DNA of 64,000 nt. It comes from Emcibacter nanhaiensis (GTDB lineage: Bacteria; Pseudomonadota; Alphaproteobacteria; Sphingomonadales; Emcibacteraceae). The position numbers were made by a program, and so were the translations under genes. Location of the stretch: positions 186,001 to 250,000 of the forward strand of contig NZ_VFIY01000004.1 in NCBI RefSeq assembly GCF_006385175.1, written 5' to 3'. A model generated the notes under the pieces. The model saw nothing but the letters and a program-made list of their open reading frames with translations, searched no databases and was not told where the DNA came from. Shown one piece after another: positions 36,415 to 46,000 of this stretch (positions are counted from its first letter, which is position 1; every line of letters starts with the position of its first letter).

Positions 36415-36752
36415 ATGGTAGATGTGATAGATGTCGCCTCTCAAACTGTTTCCAAAACTATCAAGGGGGCAATTTCCAGCGGGGTCACGATCAGCCCGGA
36501 TGACAAGCGGGTCGATATTTCCAACAGACGGCGTGTGCCATAGTTTTCGCTATCGATACAAAGAGTAATGAAATTATTTCCACAATTCCGGTTGGCAAGC
36601 GTCCCTGGAATATGGCAATTTCCCCCTCAGGAGAAAAGCTTTGTGTGGCCAACGGCCGTTCTGGCAGCATATCTGTTGTCAATACTCAAATTTTTAAAGT
36701 CATAAAAGAAAATAAGGTAGGAATTCGCCCATGGGGTGTCGTGATACAATGA
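36415..36752 (+). pseudogene. Decayed YVTN-type beta-propeller gene
   Basis: Two beta-propeller blades can be read in two frames. From 36415 the frame gives VDVIDVASQTVSKTIKG and GVTISPDDKRVDISN, then meets TAG at 36541. In another frame from about 36540 it continues AIDTKSNEIISTIPVGKRP, MAISPSGEKLCVANGRSGSI and KVGIRPWGVVIQ to TGA at 36750-36752. The pieces fit one YVTN-repeat protein split by a single frameshift at about 36520-36540 and lacking its N-terminus. The end overlaps the TonB receptor start as ATGA, so the two genes were once translationally coupled. Such propellers often sit beside TonB receptors or PQQ-dependent oxidation genes. Confidence 0.8.
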
Positions 36753-38857
36753 AAAAAAATTCTATAAAACAAGATATTAAAACGCAAAACTGGTTATCAT
36801 TCTTTAAATTCATTCTTTTTGCCGGGGGCGCTTTGGGAGCAACCTGCGCTTATGCGGAAGAGGCGGAAATTGAAGAGGTTGTTTCCACCCAAAGCCGGAC
36901 GGAAAAACCCCTGTCCGCCCAAAGCGGGAACCTGTCGCTGGTGAAGGGGGAGGAAATCGAGTTTCTGGGAACAACTCATATCAATGAGTTGGCGGTGCGC
37001 GTCCCCGGGGTAAATATCAGCCGCAATGACGGCCAGGAATATCTGGCTTCCATCCGCTCTCCCGTTCTTTCCGGGGCAGGGGCCTGCGGCGCCTTTCTCA
37101 TGGCCCAGGACGGGATCGCCCTGCGTTCGGCCGGCTTCTGCAACGTCAATGAACTGTTTGAAGCCTTTACCGAACAGGCCGAACGCATCGAAGTAGTGAA
37201 GGGGCCGGGATCCGCCCTCTATGGCTCCAATGCCCTGCACGGGATCATCAATGTCATCACCCCGCCGGCCGATACCGACAAGGGCCGGATAAGCCTGGAA
37301 GGCGGCCGCTATGAGTTCGGCCGGATTAATATTTCGAAGGGGGTTTTGAGGGAAAATCATGGCGTCAGGGCCATGGCCTCTGTTACCCACGACGGCGGTT
37401 ACCGCGATGAATCCGGCTATGACCAGCAGAAGGTCAACCTGCGCCACGATTATACTGGCGAGGACTGGACCATTTCCTCCAACCTGTTGCTGACCAACCT
37501 GGACCAGGAAACGGCAGGCTATATTACCGGCCTGGATGCCTACAAGGACCGGGATATTGCCAAAACCAACCCGAACCCGGAAGCATTCCGCAAGGCGAAA
37601 TCCCTGCGCTACTGGTCGCGCTTCTCAACCAAGATCAGTGACAACATAGGCTGGCAGTTTACGCCTTACGCCCGGGTTCTGGACATGGAATTCCTGATGC
37701 ATTTCCTGCCGGGCGAGCCCCTGGAGGAAAACAGCCAGACCAGTTTTGGCCTGCAGAACGGATTCTATTTCAATGAAGGCAGTGATCTGGAGCTGATCGC
37801 GGGGGCGGATTTCGAATATACCCGGGGTTCTCTGGAACAGACCCAGGAAAATCCCACGGAAGGCTCCGCCTTCCTGCAGGCCACGATCCCCGCCGGCAAA
37901 CAATATGACTATGATGTGGACAGCATCATGGCCGCCGCCTTCCTGCAGGGGGACTGGGCCATAACCCCGAAACTGCATCTTACCGCCGGCGCCCGCCTCG
38001 AATATATCCATTATGACTATACCAATAATATGGTGTCCGGGCGGGTTGATGAGGATGGAAATGAGTGCGGGTTCGGCGGCTGCCGCTATACCCGGCCGGA
38101 AAGCCGGACAGATGACTATACCGTCTTCTCCCCCAAGGTCGGGCTGATGTATGACTTGTCCGATACTCAGAGTGTTTATGTGAACCTGAGCCATGGCTTC
38201 CGGGCTCCCCAGGCGACCGAGCTTTATCGCCTGCAAAGGGCCCAGACTGTTGCGGACCTGGGCAAGGAAAGCCTGAAAAGCATTGAACTTGGCATCAAGG
38301 GTAATGAGGATCGCCTGTCCTATACGCTTGCGCTCTATGCCATGAAAAAGGACAATTATATCTTCCGGGACTCCGACTTTTTCAATGTGGACAGCGGCAA
38401 GTCAGATCATATCGGCGCCGACATTCTGGTCTCCTATGATCTTACCGACCGCCTGAAGGTCCGCGGCAATGTCAGCTTCGCCCGGCATCGCTATACCTTT
38501 GATCTGTACAGCGGGGATGTGAATCTCAACGGCAAGGATATTGATACCGCGCCCCGCCATTTCGGCAGCATGCAGTTGAACTGGCGCGTCACCGACAAAC
38601 TCACGGCGGAACTGGAATGGGTTCATATGGGCTCCTACTGGCTGGACCCGGAAAATCTGCACAAATATGACGGCCACAATTATCTGAACCTGAGGGCGGA
38701 GGTGCAGATTAAGGAGAGCTTCGGCATGTTTATGCGGATCATGAACCTGACCGATGAGAAATATGCCGAGCGGGCCGATTACACCAGCTTTACCGAGGAG
38801 CGATATTTCCCCGGCAAACCCCGATCCCTTTATGCCGGGATCAAGGCAAACTTTTAA
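36749..38857 (+). CDS. TonB-dependent outer-membrane receptor
   Basis: The 702-residue protein has an N-terminal signal (FFKFILFAGGALGATCAYA), a TonB-box-like EIEEVVSTQ just after it, a plug domain to about residue 165 (AERIEVVKGPGSALYGSNALHGIINVI), then a 22-strand barrel with YVNLSHGFRAPQATELYRL and a terminal Phe (YAGIKANF). The ATG at 36749 is chosen over 36731 because it overlaps the stop of the beta-propeller remnant (ATGA). The substrate is not known; no Fur box is seen and the propeller neighbour does not suggest iron. CGGC and NECGFGGC cysteine pairs lie in plug and barrel loops. Confidence 0.93.
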   Translation: MKKNSIKQDIKTQNWLSFFKFILFAGGALGATCAYAEEAEIEEVVSTQSRTEKPLSAQSGNLSLVKGEEIEFLGTTHINELAVRVPGVNISRNDGQEYLASIRSPVLSGAGACGAFLMAQDGIALRSAGFCNVNELFEAFTEQAERIEVVKGPGSALYGSNALHGIINVITPPADTDKGRISLEGGRYEFGRINISKGVLRENHGVRAMASVTHDGGYRDESGYDQQKVNLRHDYTGEDWTISSNLLLTNLDQETAGYITGLDAYKDRDIAKTNPNPEAFRKAKSLRYWSRFSTKISDNIGWQFTPYARVLDMEFLMHFLPGEPLEENSQTSFGLQNGFYFNEGSDLELIAGADFEYTRGSLEQTQENPTEGSAFLQATIPAGKQYDYDVDSIMAAAFLQGDWAITPKLHLTAGARLEYIHYDYTNNMVSGRVDEDGNECGFGGCRYTRPESRTDDYTVFSPKVGLMYDLSDTQSVYVNLSHGFRAPQATELYRLQRAQTVADLGKESLKSIELGIKGNEDRLSYTLALYAMKKDNYIFRDSDFFNVDSGKSDHIGADILVSYDLTDRLKVRGNVSFARHRYTFDLYSGDVNLNGKDIDTAPRHFGSMQLNWRVTDKLTAELEWVHMGSYWLDPENLHKYDGHNYLNLRAEVQIKESFGMFMRIMNLTDEKYAERADYTSFTEERYFPGKPRSLYAGIKANF

Positions 38858-38900
38858 TAGAGTGTGATGGGGGGCCTCCAGATCGCCCGGGTGCGCGTGA

Positions 38901-39917
38901 TCAGGACAGGATCCGGATCGCCAGCAGGCTCATCCCGGCCAGTGTCAGGATGGAAAAGGTCCCGGTGGCCAGCACCCGGCCGCCGCTGCTCATCACGGTG
39001 CGGATGTCTACGGACAGGCCGAGCGCCGCCATGGCGACCAGGGTCAAAGTCGAGGAGGCCGTTCCAAACTGTGTCTTTAACGGCACGGGGATGAGGGCGG
39101 CGCTGTTGAGGCCCATCAGCAGCAGGAAACAAATAATGAACCAGGGCACAAGGCGGACAAATCGCCGTGGCTGGTAACACGTTTCAGCTTTGCTCCTGCC
39201 ATAGAACACCCCAAGAAACAGGGTGACCGGCCCGAGCATGAGCACCCGCATGAGTTTCACCAAGGCCCCGATATGGAGGCTGGTAGTGCCGATCGGTGCT
39301 GTCGCCGCCATGATCTGGGGGACTGAATAGACCGTCATGCCGGCAAGAATGCCGAATTCCCGTTGTTCGAGCCCGCACATGCCTGCGGCGAAGGGAAGAA
39401 GCATGACAACAATGATCCCTAGGGCGGCGGTGAAGGCGATGGAGGCGGCGACATCGTCAGAGCGGGCGTCGATGACCGGGGCGGCCGCAACAATGGCGGA
39501 ATTGCCGCATATGGAGTTGCCGCAGGCGACCAGCGTTGCCAGCTGTTTGGGCAGGCCGAACAGGCGGCCGATGGCATAACTGCTGGTCAGGGCGAGAAAT
39601 ACCAGCCCCACGATTACGGCAAACAGACCTGGCCCGAGTTCTTTTACCGCATCGAAACTGACCGAGGCGCCCAGGAAAGCGATGGCCAGCTCGAGGACAA
39701 ATTTGGTCGCAAAGCGGATTCCCGGGTGCAGAAAGGCAGACAGGCCGAACAGGCTGCGAAAAGCTGTCCCGAGCAAAATTGACAGCACCAGACCGTCAAA
39801 CAGGGGAGGAGAGGAGAAAGCCAACTGGGCCTTTTCCAGCCCCAGGGCAAGGCCGCCGACGGTGGCGGACAATATCAGGCCCGGGAGTATAGCGGCCGGT
39901 TTTTCGATAAAAGTCAT
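38901..39917 (-). CDS. YeiH/YadS-type putative sulfate exporter family protein
   Basis: The 338-residue integral membrane protein has about ten helices and matches the YeiH family: ILPGLILSATVGGLAL at the N-terminus, LLGTAFRSLFG, PGIRFATKFVLELAIAFLGA, VACGNSICGNSAIVAAAPVI near residue 150 and GMTVYSVPQIMAA. Some homologues have been linked to sulfonate or sulfate export, but the substrate is not settled. ATG 39915-39917 follows AAAGGA with an 8-base spacer. It is divergent from a LysR gene with an inverted repeat between them, the usual YeiH/LysR pairing. Confidence 0.9.
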   Translation of the reverse strand: MTFIEKPAAILPGLILSATVGGLALGLEKAQLAFSSPPLFDGLVLSILLGTAFRSLFGLSAFLHPGIRFATKFVLELAIAFLGASVSFDAVKELGPGLFAVIVGLVFLALTSSYAIGRLFGLPKQLATLVACGNSICGNSAIVAAAPVIDARSDDVAASIAFTAALGIIVVMLLPFAAGMCGLEQREFGILAGMTVYSVPQIMAATAPIGTTSLHIGALVKLMRVLMLGPVTLFLGVFYGRSKAETCYQPRRFVRLVPWFIICFLLLMGLNSAALIPVPLKTQFGTASSTLTLVAMAALGLSVDIRTVMSSGGRVLATGTFSILTLAGMSLLAIRILS

Positions 39918-39966
39918 GGGAACATCCTTTCGGATATTCTTATCACCGATGGAAATATAAAATAAA

Positions 39967-39983
39967 ATCATATAATATATGAT
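39967..39983. promoter_or_regulatory. LysR-type operator between yeiH-like and lysR genes
   Basis: ATCATAT at 39967-39973 and ATATGAT at 39977-39983 are perfect complements around AAT. The site contains the T-N11-A pattern of LysR operators and lies in the 97-base divergent gap. Binding is inferred. Confidence 0.55.
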
Positions 39984-40014
39984 GTATTATTAAATAAAAT
40001 CGAATGAATAACGG

Positions 40015-40899
40015 ATGACTTTTGAACAGCTGACTATTTTTGTCGCCGTCGCCGAGCGGCAGCATCTGACCCGGGCGGCAGAGGACATCGGTCTTACGCC
40101 CTCGGCGGTCAGCGCCTCGATCAAGGCGCTGGAGACATTTTACAATGTGCGATTGTTCGATCGTGTCGGCCGGGGAATTGAACTCAGCCCGGCCGGCCGG
40201 CTCTTTCTGGACGAAGCAAAAGCAACCCTGGCCCGGGCCAATGCGGCGGAGCAGGTGCTGAGTGAACTGGGTGGCCTGCGTCGCGGCAGACTGACTCTCT
40301 TTGCCAGCCAGACCATCAGCAGCTACTGGCTTCCGCCCCGGCTCATGCAGTTCCATCAGCGCTATCCGCAAATCGAGCTGCAGGTTACCTCTGCCAACAC
40401 GGCCGAGGTGAGCCAGGCGGTGCTGGAGGGGGCGGCGGATCTCGGATTTATCGAAGGAGAGATCGACCAGCCGGCCCTTGCCACCCTTCCGCTGGCGCTT
40501 GACCAGATGGTGATCGTAGTCTCGGCGTCTCACCCGCTCGGAACAATCACCCCGCGCAATTTTGCAGGATTTCTGATGTCTTCTTCCTGGATCATGCGGG
40601 AAAAGGGATCCGGGACACGATCCCAGTTCGAGGTAGCGCTGAAAAATTTTTCGCTCAATCCTGATGATCTTGAGATTGCGTTCACCCTGCCGTCAAACGA
40701 GGCGATCCTGTCGGCATTGCGAGACAGCCAGTGCGCAGCTGCGCTCTCCCGGCTGGTGGCGGACCCCTATATCCGCAGTGGAGAATTGCGGGCGATTGAA
40801 ATAGAACTTCCGCCGCGGACGTTCATGGCTGTTCGGCATAAGGAACGCACTGAAAGTCCCGCGGCGAGGGAGTTGCTGGGGGTGTGCAGGGAGGTGTGA
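40015..40899 (+). CDS. LysR-family transcriptional regulator
   Basis: The 294-residue protein has the LysR helix-turn-helix: MTFEQLTIFVAVAERQHLTRAAEDIGLTPSAVSASIKALE at residues 1-40, then a linker helix and the two-lobe ligand domain from about residue 88 (GRLTLFASQTISSYWLPPRLMQF; EGAADLGFIEGEID). The likely target is the divergent YeiH-type exporter, through the inverted repeat in between; sulfur or a small anion/sulfonate as inducer is a guess from homologous pairs. Length and motif order are normal. Confidence 0.93.
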   Translation: MTFEQLTIFVAVAERQHLTRAAEDIGLTPSAVSASIKALETFYNVRLFDRVGRGIELSPAGRLFLDEAKATLARANAAEQVLSELGGLRRGRLTLFASQTISSYWLPPRLMQFHQRYPQIELQVTSANTAEVSQAVLEGAADLGFIEGEIDQPALATLPLALDQMVIVVSASHPLGTITPRNFAGFLMSSSWIMREKGSGTRSQFEVALKNFSLNPDDLEIAFTLPSNEAILSALRDSQCAAALSRLVADPYIRSGELRAIEIELPPRTFMAVRHKERTESPAARELLGVCREV

Positions 40900-40933
40900 A
40901 GCAAGGTTAAAGGCTTGCCTCTTCCTCCCGGTA

Positions 40934-41617
40934 TCAAAAGGTATAGGTCATGCCCAGGGAAACCACCGGATAGTAGCGGAAGAAGTCGATTTCATCGGCC
41001 ACATTGTCCTGTTCGCGTTGGATATTTTCCAGGAAAACGGGGTTGTCGGACAGCGAGCCACCGGTGGAGCTGAGGGACACCCGCGGCGCACCGGTGAAGA
41101 TCACGCCGATATCGGCAGTGAAATTCCAGCCGCTTTCCTTGCGCACGTTATGGCCGAAACCGATACCCACATAGGGGGAGATATCCCGGAAGTCGATGTT
41201 GCCGGCCAGCGTGCCTACTTCGGCCTGGGTATAAACATCGTTACCAATGTTGTAGGTGGCGGCCTCGACAGCCTGGCCGTTGAGGCTGTTCTTGTCCCAC
41301 ACCCCGCCGGCCGTGATCCGGAACCCATTGCCGAACGGGTGAAGGTCCACCAGCAGGTTGACGCTTTTGAGTTCGAGGTCCAGGTCGTAGTCGATGTCGC
41401 TCTCCTCCATGGTCCTGCTGAGCTGGAAATAGTTGAAACCGATCCGCAACGCCAGGTTATCCGACAAGCCGGTGGCCAGTTCGGCGCCGATGCCCTGGGT
41501 GCTGGCTTTGAAGGCGGCAGAGCTTTCCGCATTGGCCTGGGCGTGTATCAGGCCGCCGGCCAGCAGTGCGGTTAAAGCGAGGCCGTATTTTACGCCGCAT
41601 TTTGCAATATGTTTCAT
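40934..41617 (-). CDS. Hypothetical outer-membrane beta-barrel protein
   Basis: The 227-residue protein has a signal peptide with cleavage near HAQANA, then alternating strands: AELATGLSDNLALRIGFNYF, LKSVNLLVDLHPFGNGFRIT, DISPYVGIGFGHN and a C-terminal VVSLGMTYTF with final Phe. This is the pattern of an eight-stranded OmpW/OmpA-like barrel. The ligand or function is not evident. GGAG lies 9 bases before the ATG. Its leader contains two compact hairpins (41663-41700). Confidence 0.75.
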   Translation of the reverse strand: MKHIAKCGVKYGLALTALLAGGLIHAQANAESSAAFKASTQGIGAELATGLSDNLALRIGFNYFQLSRTMEESDIDYDLDLELKSVNLLVDLHPFGNGFRITAGGVWDKNSLNGQAVEAATYNIGNDVYTQAEVGTLAGNIDFRDISPYVGIGFGHNVRKESGWNFTADIGVIFTGAPRVSLSSTGGSLSDNPVFLENIQREQDNVADEIDFFRYYPVVSLGMTYTF

Positions 41618-41662
41618 ACTCTCTACTCCAGATAATTTTGCTAACCCTTTGGACCTCGCCTG

Positions 41663-41700
41663 CGGGGCTGGCCCCGTCGGTGCAATCCTGATCCGTCAGG
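41663..41700 (-). other. Two adjacent hairpins upstream of the barrel-protein gene
   Basis: CGGGG-CTGG-CCCCG at 41663-41676 and CCTGA-TCCG-TCAGG at 41687-41700 are both perfect tetraloop hairpins in the leader of the minus-strand gene. They do not match a riboswitch I know and have no T run, so they are not terminators in the usual sense. Confidence 0.4.
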
Positions 41701-41849
41701 GGAGGAGCCTAGAAGGATGACCTTGCCATTTGGTTACCTGATAGAGTCAATTTTAGGCATTTTGTGAGTCTGCATGGTACAAGTCAGGCCTTCTGCATTT
41801 TTTGCGATTTATCAATTCATCGGCTGGCAAATTAGGTTAAAATAGCATT

Positions 41850-42878
41850 ATGCGCGCCATGATCCTGAACTCAGTCGTCGACTTGTCCGAAAACCGCACC
41901 CCGCTTGAGCTGGTGGAGCTGCCCGATCCTGTGCCCGCTTTGGGCGAAGTTCTGATCCGGGTGTCGGTCTGCGGCGTTTGCCATACGGAACTTGACGAAA
42001 TCGAGGGCCGCACACCGCCGCCGTGCTTCCCCATGATCCCGGGCCACCAGGTGGTGGGCACAGTGCAGCAGCTGGGGGAAGGCGTCTCTTCGGTCAGTGT
42101 CGGAGACCGGGTCGGTGTCGCCTGGATATATTCCGCCTGCGGTACCTGTCGCTTTTGCCAGCGGGGCGAGGAAAACCTGTGTCCCGACTTCCGGGCCACG
42201 GGACGGGACGCCAACGGCGGTTACGCGGAGCTGATGACGGTACCGGCTGCCTTTGTCTATCCCATTCCCGATGTGTTCAGTGACGCCGAGGCGGCGCCAT
42301 TGCTGTGCGCTGGCGCCATCGGCTACCGTTCCCTGCGCCTGACCGGCCTGCTCAACGGCCAGAATCTGGGCCTGACCGGTTTCGGCGCCTCGGCCCATCT
42401 GGTGCTGCAGCTGGTCCGGCATCATTATCCCGACAGCAAGATCTTTGTCTTTGCCCGCCAGGAAAAGGAGCGGGAGTTTGCCCTCACGCTCGGCGCCCAC
42501 TGGGCCGGGGACACCATGGAGGTGGCGCCGGAGTCGCTTCATGCGATCATCGACACCACCCCGGCCTGGCTGCCGATCATCGGCGCGATGCAGAACCTGG
42601 AGCCGGGCGGGCGGCTGGTGATCAATGCCATCCGCAAGGAAGCCGGCGACAAGGAAGCCCTGCTCAGGATGGACTATCCGGAACATCTGTGGATGGAAAA
42701 GGAAATCAAGTCGGTCGCTAACATCGCCCGCTCGGATGTCGGTGATTTCCTGCGGCTGGCCGCCGAGGTGCCGCTCAAACCCGAAGTGCAGCTCTATCCG
42801 CTCGAAGAGGCCAACACCGCTCTTGTGGAAATGAAAGAGCGGCATATCAAGGGCGCCAAGGTGCTGACCTTGCGTTAG
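41850..42878 (+). CDS. Zinc-dependent alcohol dehydrogenase family protein
   Basis: The 342-residue protein is a medium-chain dehydrogenase. VCGVCHTELDEIEGRTP near residue 35 carries the catalytic zinc Cys, MIPGHQVVG the His/Glu, and CGTCRFCQRGEENLC at residues about 95-109 the four structural zinc cysteines. GLTGFGASAHLVLQLV near residue 175 binds the nucleotide. It oxidises alcohols or reduces aldehydes; the substrate is not readable. It stands alone between the barrel gene and the macroglobulin operon; the start has no clear ribosome site. Confidence 0.92.
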   Translation: MRAMILNSVVDLSENRTPLELVELPDPVPALGEVLIRVSVCGVCHTELDEIEGRTPPPCFPMIPGHQVVGTVQQLGEGVSSVSVGDRVGVAWIYSACGTCRFCQRGEENLCPDFRATGRDANGGYAELMTVPAAFVYPIPDVFSDAEAAPLLCAGAIGYRSLRLTGLLNGQNLGLTGFGASAHLVLQLVRHHYPDSKIFVFARQEKEREFALTLGAHWAGDTMEVAPESLHAIIDTTPAWLPIIGAMQNLEPGGRLVINAIRKEAGDKEALLRMDYPEHLWMEKEIKSVANIARSDVGDFLRLAAEVPLKPEVQLYPLEEANTALVEMKERHIKGAKVLTLR

Positions 42879-42939
42879 GAAGGCTGCCGTTCGGCACGCT
42901 TCGGCCACAAAATAACCCGGCAATGGTCAAAATACAGTC

Positions 42940-42967
42940 TTAAAGCCGCCTGAGTTTCACGTATACT
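42940..42967 (+). promoter_or_regulatory. Putative promoter of the macroglobulin-pbpC operon
   Basis: TATACT at 42962-42967 is a good -10; TTAAAG at 42940-42945, 16 bases upstream, is a weak -35. It lies 34 bases before the chosen start. Confidence 0.35.
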
Positions 42968-43001
42968 GGTTGCAAACAATCAATCAGAAATGGGGGCTTT
43001 C

Positions 43002-46000
43002 ATGGCTGTTGTCCGGTTATTCGCTTTACTCCTTATCCTGTTTCCCGTCGCGGCTTTCGCCCAGTCCCTAGGCGGGGAGAGGCCCTATATCGATGAAAAT
43101 TACCAGGTGCCGGATCATTCGGCGCAGATGGAGGTGATTCTTGACCGGGCCCAGCAGATCCTCGCCATCCGTGACGCCATGAAGGCGCATAAGAAGCTCA
43201 CCGAGGAGCGGGCCCGGCAAAGCCTGGCGGAGGCGGTCAAGGACATGTATGTGCCTACCAGCCTGCAGGATATTAACAGCCAGTATGGCGAAGAAATCTC
43301 GCTGGCGGTAAATTCAAAGAATGTCTACATCTGGGAGCGCCTGGCGCGAAAATACCGCGGCCAGGGCCGCCTGGACGAGGCTTTGGGGGCCGCCTTCGGC
43401 CAGTACCAGCGGGCGCTGTCTGACAATCACAAATCCGACGCGCTGCAGAATATGGCGGAAATTTACCTGGCCCGGGACGAAAATCAGGATGCCCTCAATC
43501 TTTATCACCTGGCGGTGAAGGCGTCGAAAGGCACCAGATACACATCCAATTATCAGCGCCTCAGGGAACGGTTTTTCCTGCTGATCCGCGATGTCAATGT
43601 AGATGCGGAACAGGACGTGCCGCGGGCCTGTATCAATTTTTCCCAGGATTTGCAAAAAGAACTTCATCCCGAAGATTACGTCAGCCTGGAGGGGGAGACG
43701 GACCTGGATATCAGCGTCAGCAAGAACCAGATCTGCCTGCGCGGCCTGTCCCACGGTCAGTCTTACACGCTGCTGGTGAAAAGCGGAGTCCCGGCGGCCA
43801 ATGGCCTGAAGCTGGAAGAGGAAAGCAAACGCAGCATCCGGGTGCCGGACCGGGCCCAACGGGTGACCTTTGAAACCGCAAGTTATGTGCTGGGCAACAG
43901 TCATAATAACCTGGTGCCGGTGACTACCGTCAATATGGACAGCCTGTCTCTGGAACTCTACATGATCCACGACCGCAACCTGGTGAACGGGTTGGAGCGC
44001 GGCTTCACCCAGGATCTGAATTACTACCTGACCAATGAGATCAGGGACGATACCGGCCGCAAAGTGTGGCAGGGGACAGTGGACATCGACAATGTCAAAA
44101 ACCGGGAAGTCAAAACCCTGATCCCGCTCAACGACATCCTCGAGCGGGAGGCCAAGGGCGTCTATATCCTCACCGCCAAACGAAAGAGCACAGGCTACCG
44201 CAGCCAGCCGGAGGCGACCCAGTGGTTGCTGGTCTCCGACCTGGGCCTGACCGGTTTCAAGGGCGCGGACGGCCTGCATGTTTTTATCCGCTCGCTGGAG
44301 ACGGCAAAGCCCCAGTCCAAAGTGACAGTGAACCTGCTGGCGCGCAACAACCGGATCCTGGCCACGGCCAAAACCAACAGCAAGGGCTATGCCCGTTTTC
44401 CGCGGGAAGCGGCACTGGGGCAGGGCGGCGACCGGCCGGTGATGATCACCGCCGGGCGCGGGGATGAGGATTTCAACTTCCTGCGCCTCACCTCCGCCCT
44501 CGACCTCAGCGAGCGCGGCGTCGAAGGACGGGACATGCCCGACCATTATGACGCCTATCTTTATACTGACCGCGGGGTGTACCGGCCCGGGGAGAGCGTG
44601 AAACTGTCGGCCCTGCTCAGGGACCTGGATGCCAAGGCGGTGGGCAACAGCCCGCTGACGTTCGAGGTCTGGACCCCGGATGATACCCAGCTTCTGGCCA
44701 CGACCCTGACCGGGGACGAGCTTGGCGGGTATGCGCTGGATATTCCCCTGTCCGCCATCGCCCGCACCGGGGAATACCGGGTTACGGTCTATCTGACCGA
44801 CCAGCTGGACAGTCTTGGCGAAGCAACCTTCCAGGTTGAGGATTTCGTGCCGCAGCGGATCCGGGCGAGGATGACCTCCGATGATGATATGCTGGAAGTC
44901 GGCAAAGCAGTGTCCCTTGACCTGCAGGCGGATTTCCTGTACGGCGCCCCGGCAGCGGACCTGATGACCACAACGGAACCGATGATTGTTCCGAACAACA
45001 GGCCGTTTGAGAAGTTCGCGGCCTATAAATTCGGCCGCCATGATGATGGCTTTCACCGGAAGGAACTTCCGCCCGTCGAAGGAAACACCGATGAGGACGG
45101 TAAAGTAAAAGTCTCGCTGACGCTGGACAAGCTGCCGGAAACCAGCCTGCCGCTGCAGGTGGTTTTCGGGGCGGAGGTACAGGACGTGGGCGGCCGGGCG
45201 GTCACCGCGGGATATGTCCTGCCGGTCCAGGGCCGCGAGGTGCAAGTGGGGCTTAAGTCCCTGATCACGGGAACCCTGTCCACCGGGGACAAGGCGGCTT
45301 ATGAAATTGTCGCGGTGTCCCGGGACGGAGAGCCGGTGGCCGGCCGCAAGGTCAACTATCGGATTATCCGGGAAGACTATTATTATAGCTGGTATATGTC
45401 GTCCGGCTACTGGCGCAGTCGCCGCAGCATCACCGAGGAGATCGTTGCCAGCGGTGACCTGCTGACCGGTGAAGACGGACGGATCAAGCTGGAACAGGAG
45501 CTTCAGGACGGGCGCTACCGGATCGAGGTGGCCGATACGGACGGCAGTTCCGAAGCCAGTCTGCCGTTCTATGTGGGCTGGTGGCGCGGCTCCGGCCAGC
45601 CGGACGAGCCGGACCAGATGGAAATCGCCCTGAAAGAGGACGATGTGGCCGATGGCGACAAGCTCACTGCCTTCATCCGGGCGCCGTTCGCCGGACGAGC
45701 CATGATCAATGTGGTCAGCCACAAGCTGCTCAAAACTATGGAAGTGGAGCTACCCGAGGAAGGGCGTGAGGTCAGCCTCAAGGTGGACAAGGCCTGGGGA
45801 CCGGGCGCTTATCTGATGGTCACCGCCTACCGCCCGGATGGCGGCGAGGTGACCCTGCTGCCGTTCCGGACCATGGGTCTGAAATGGTTTTCCATCAACC
45901 GGGAAAAACGCCAGGCCAACGTGGAGCTGGAGGTCCCGGAATATGCCCAGCCGCGCCAAAAGATCACCCTGCCGGTCAAATTGTCCGGTGCCGATGTCAG

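Noticed and set aside
36160-36752. Genomic island inserted at tRNA-Glu
   Set aside because: No integrase gene and no direct repeat of the tRNA 3' end was seen downstream; the degenerate sequence is explained by the beta-propeller remnant.
42882-42915. Terminator after the alcohol dehydrogenase gene
   Set aside because: TGCCG-TT-CGGCA can pair, but the loop is only 2 bases and no T run follows.
43314-45722. 802-codon open frame antisense to the macroglobulin gene
   Set aside because: It mirrors a clear coding gene on the other strand, has biased composition rich in His, Gln and Gly, and no domain. High G+C coding DNA commonly produces such shadows.
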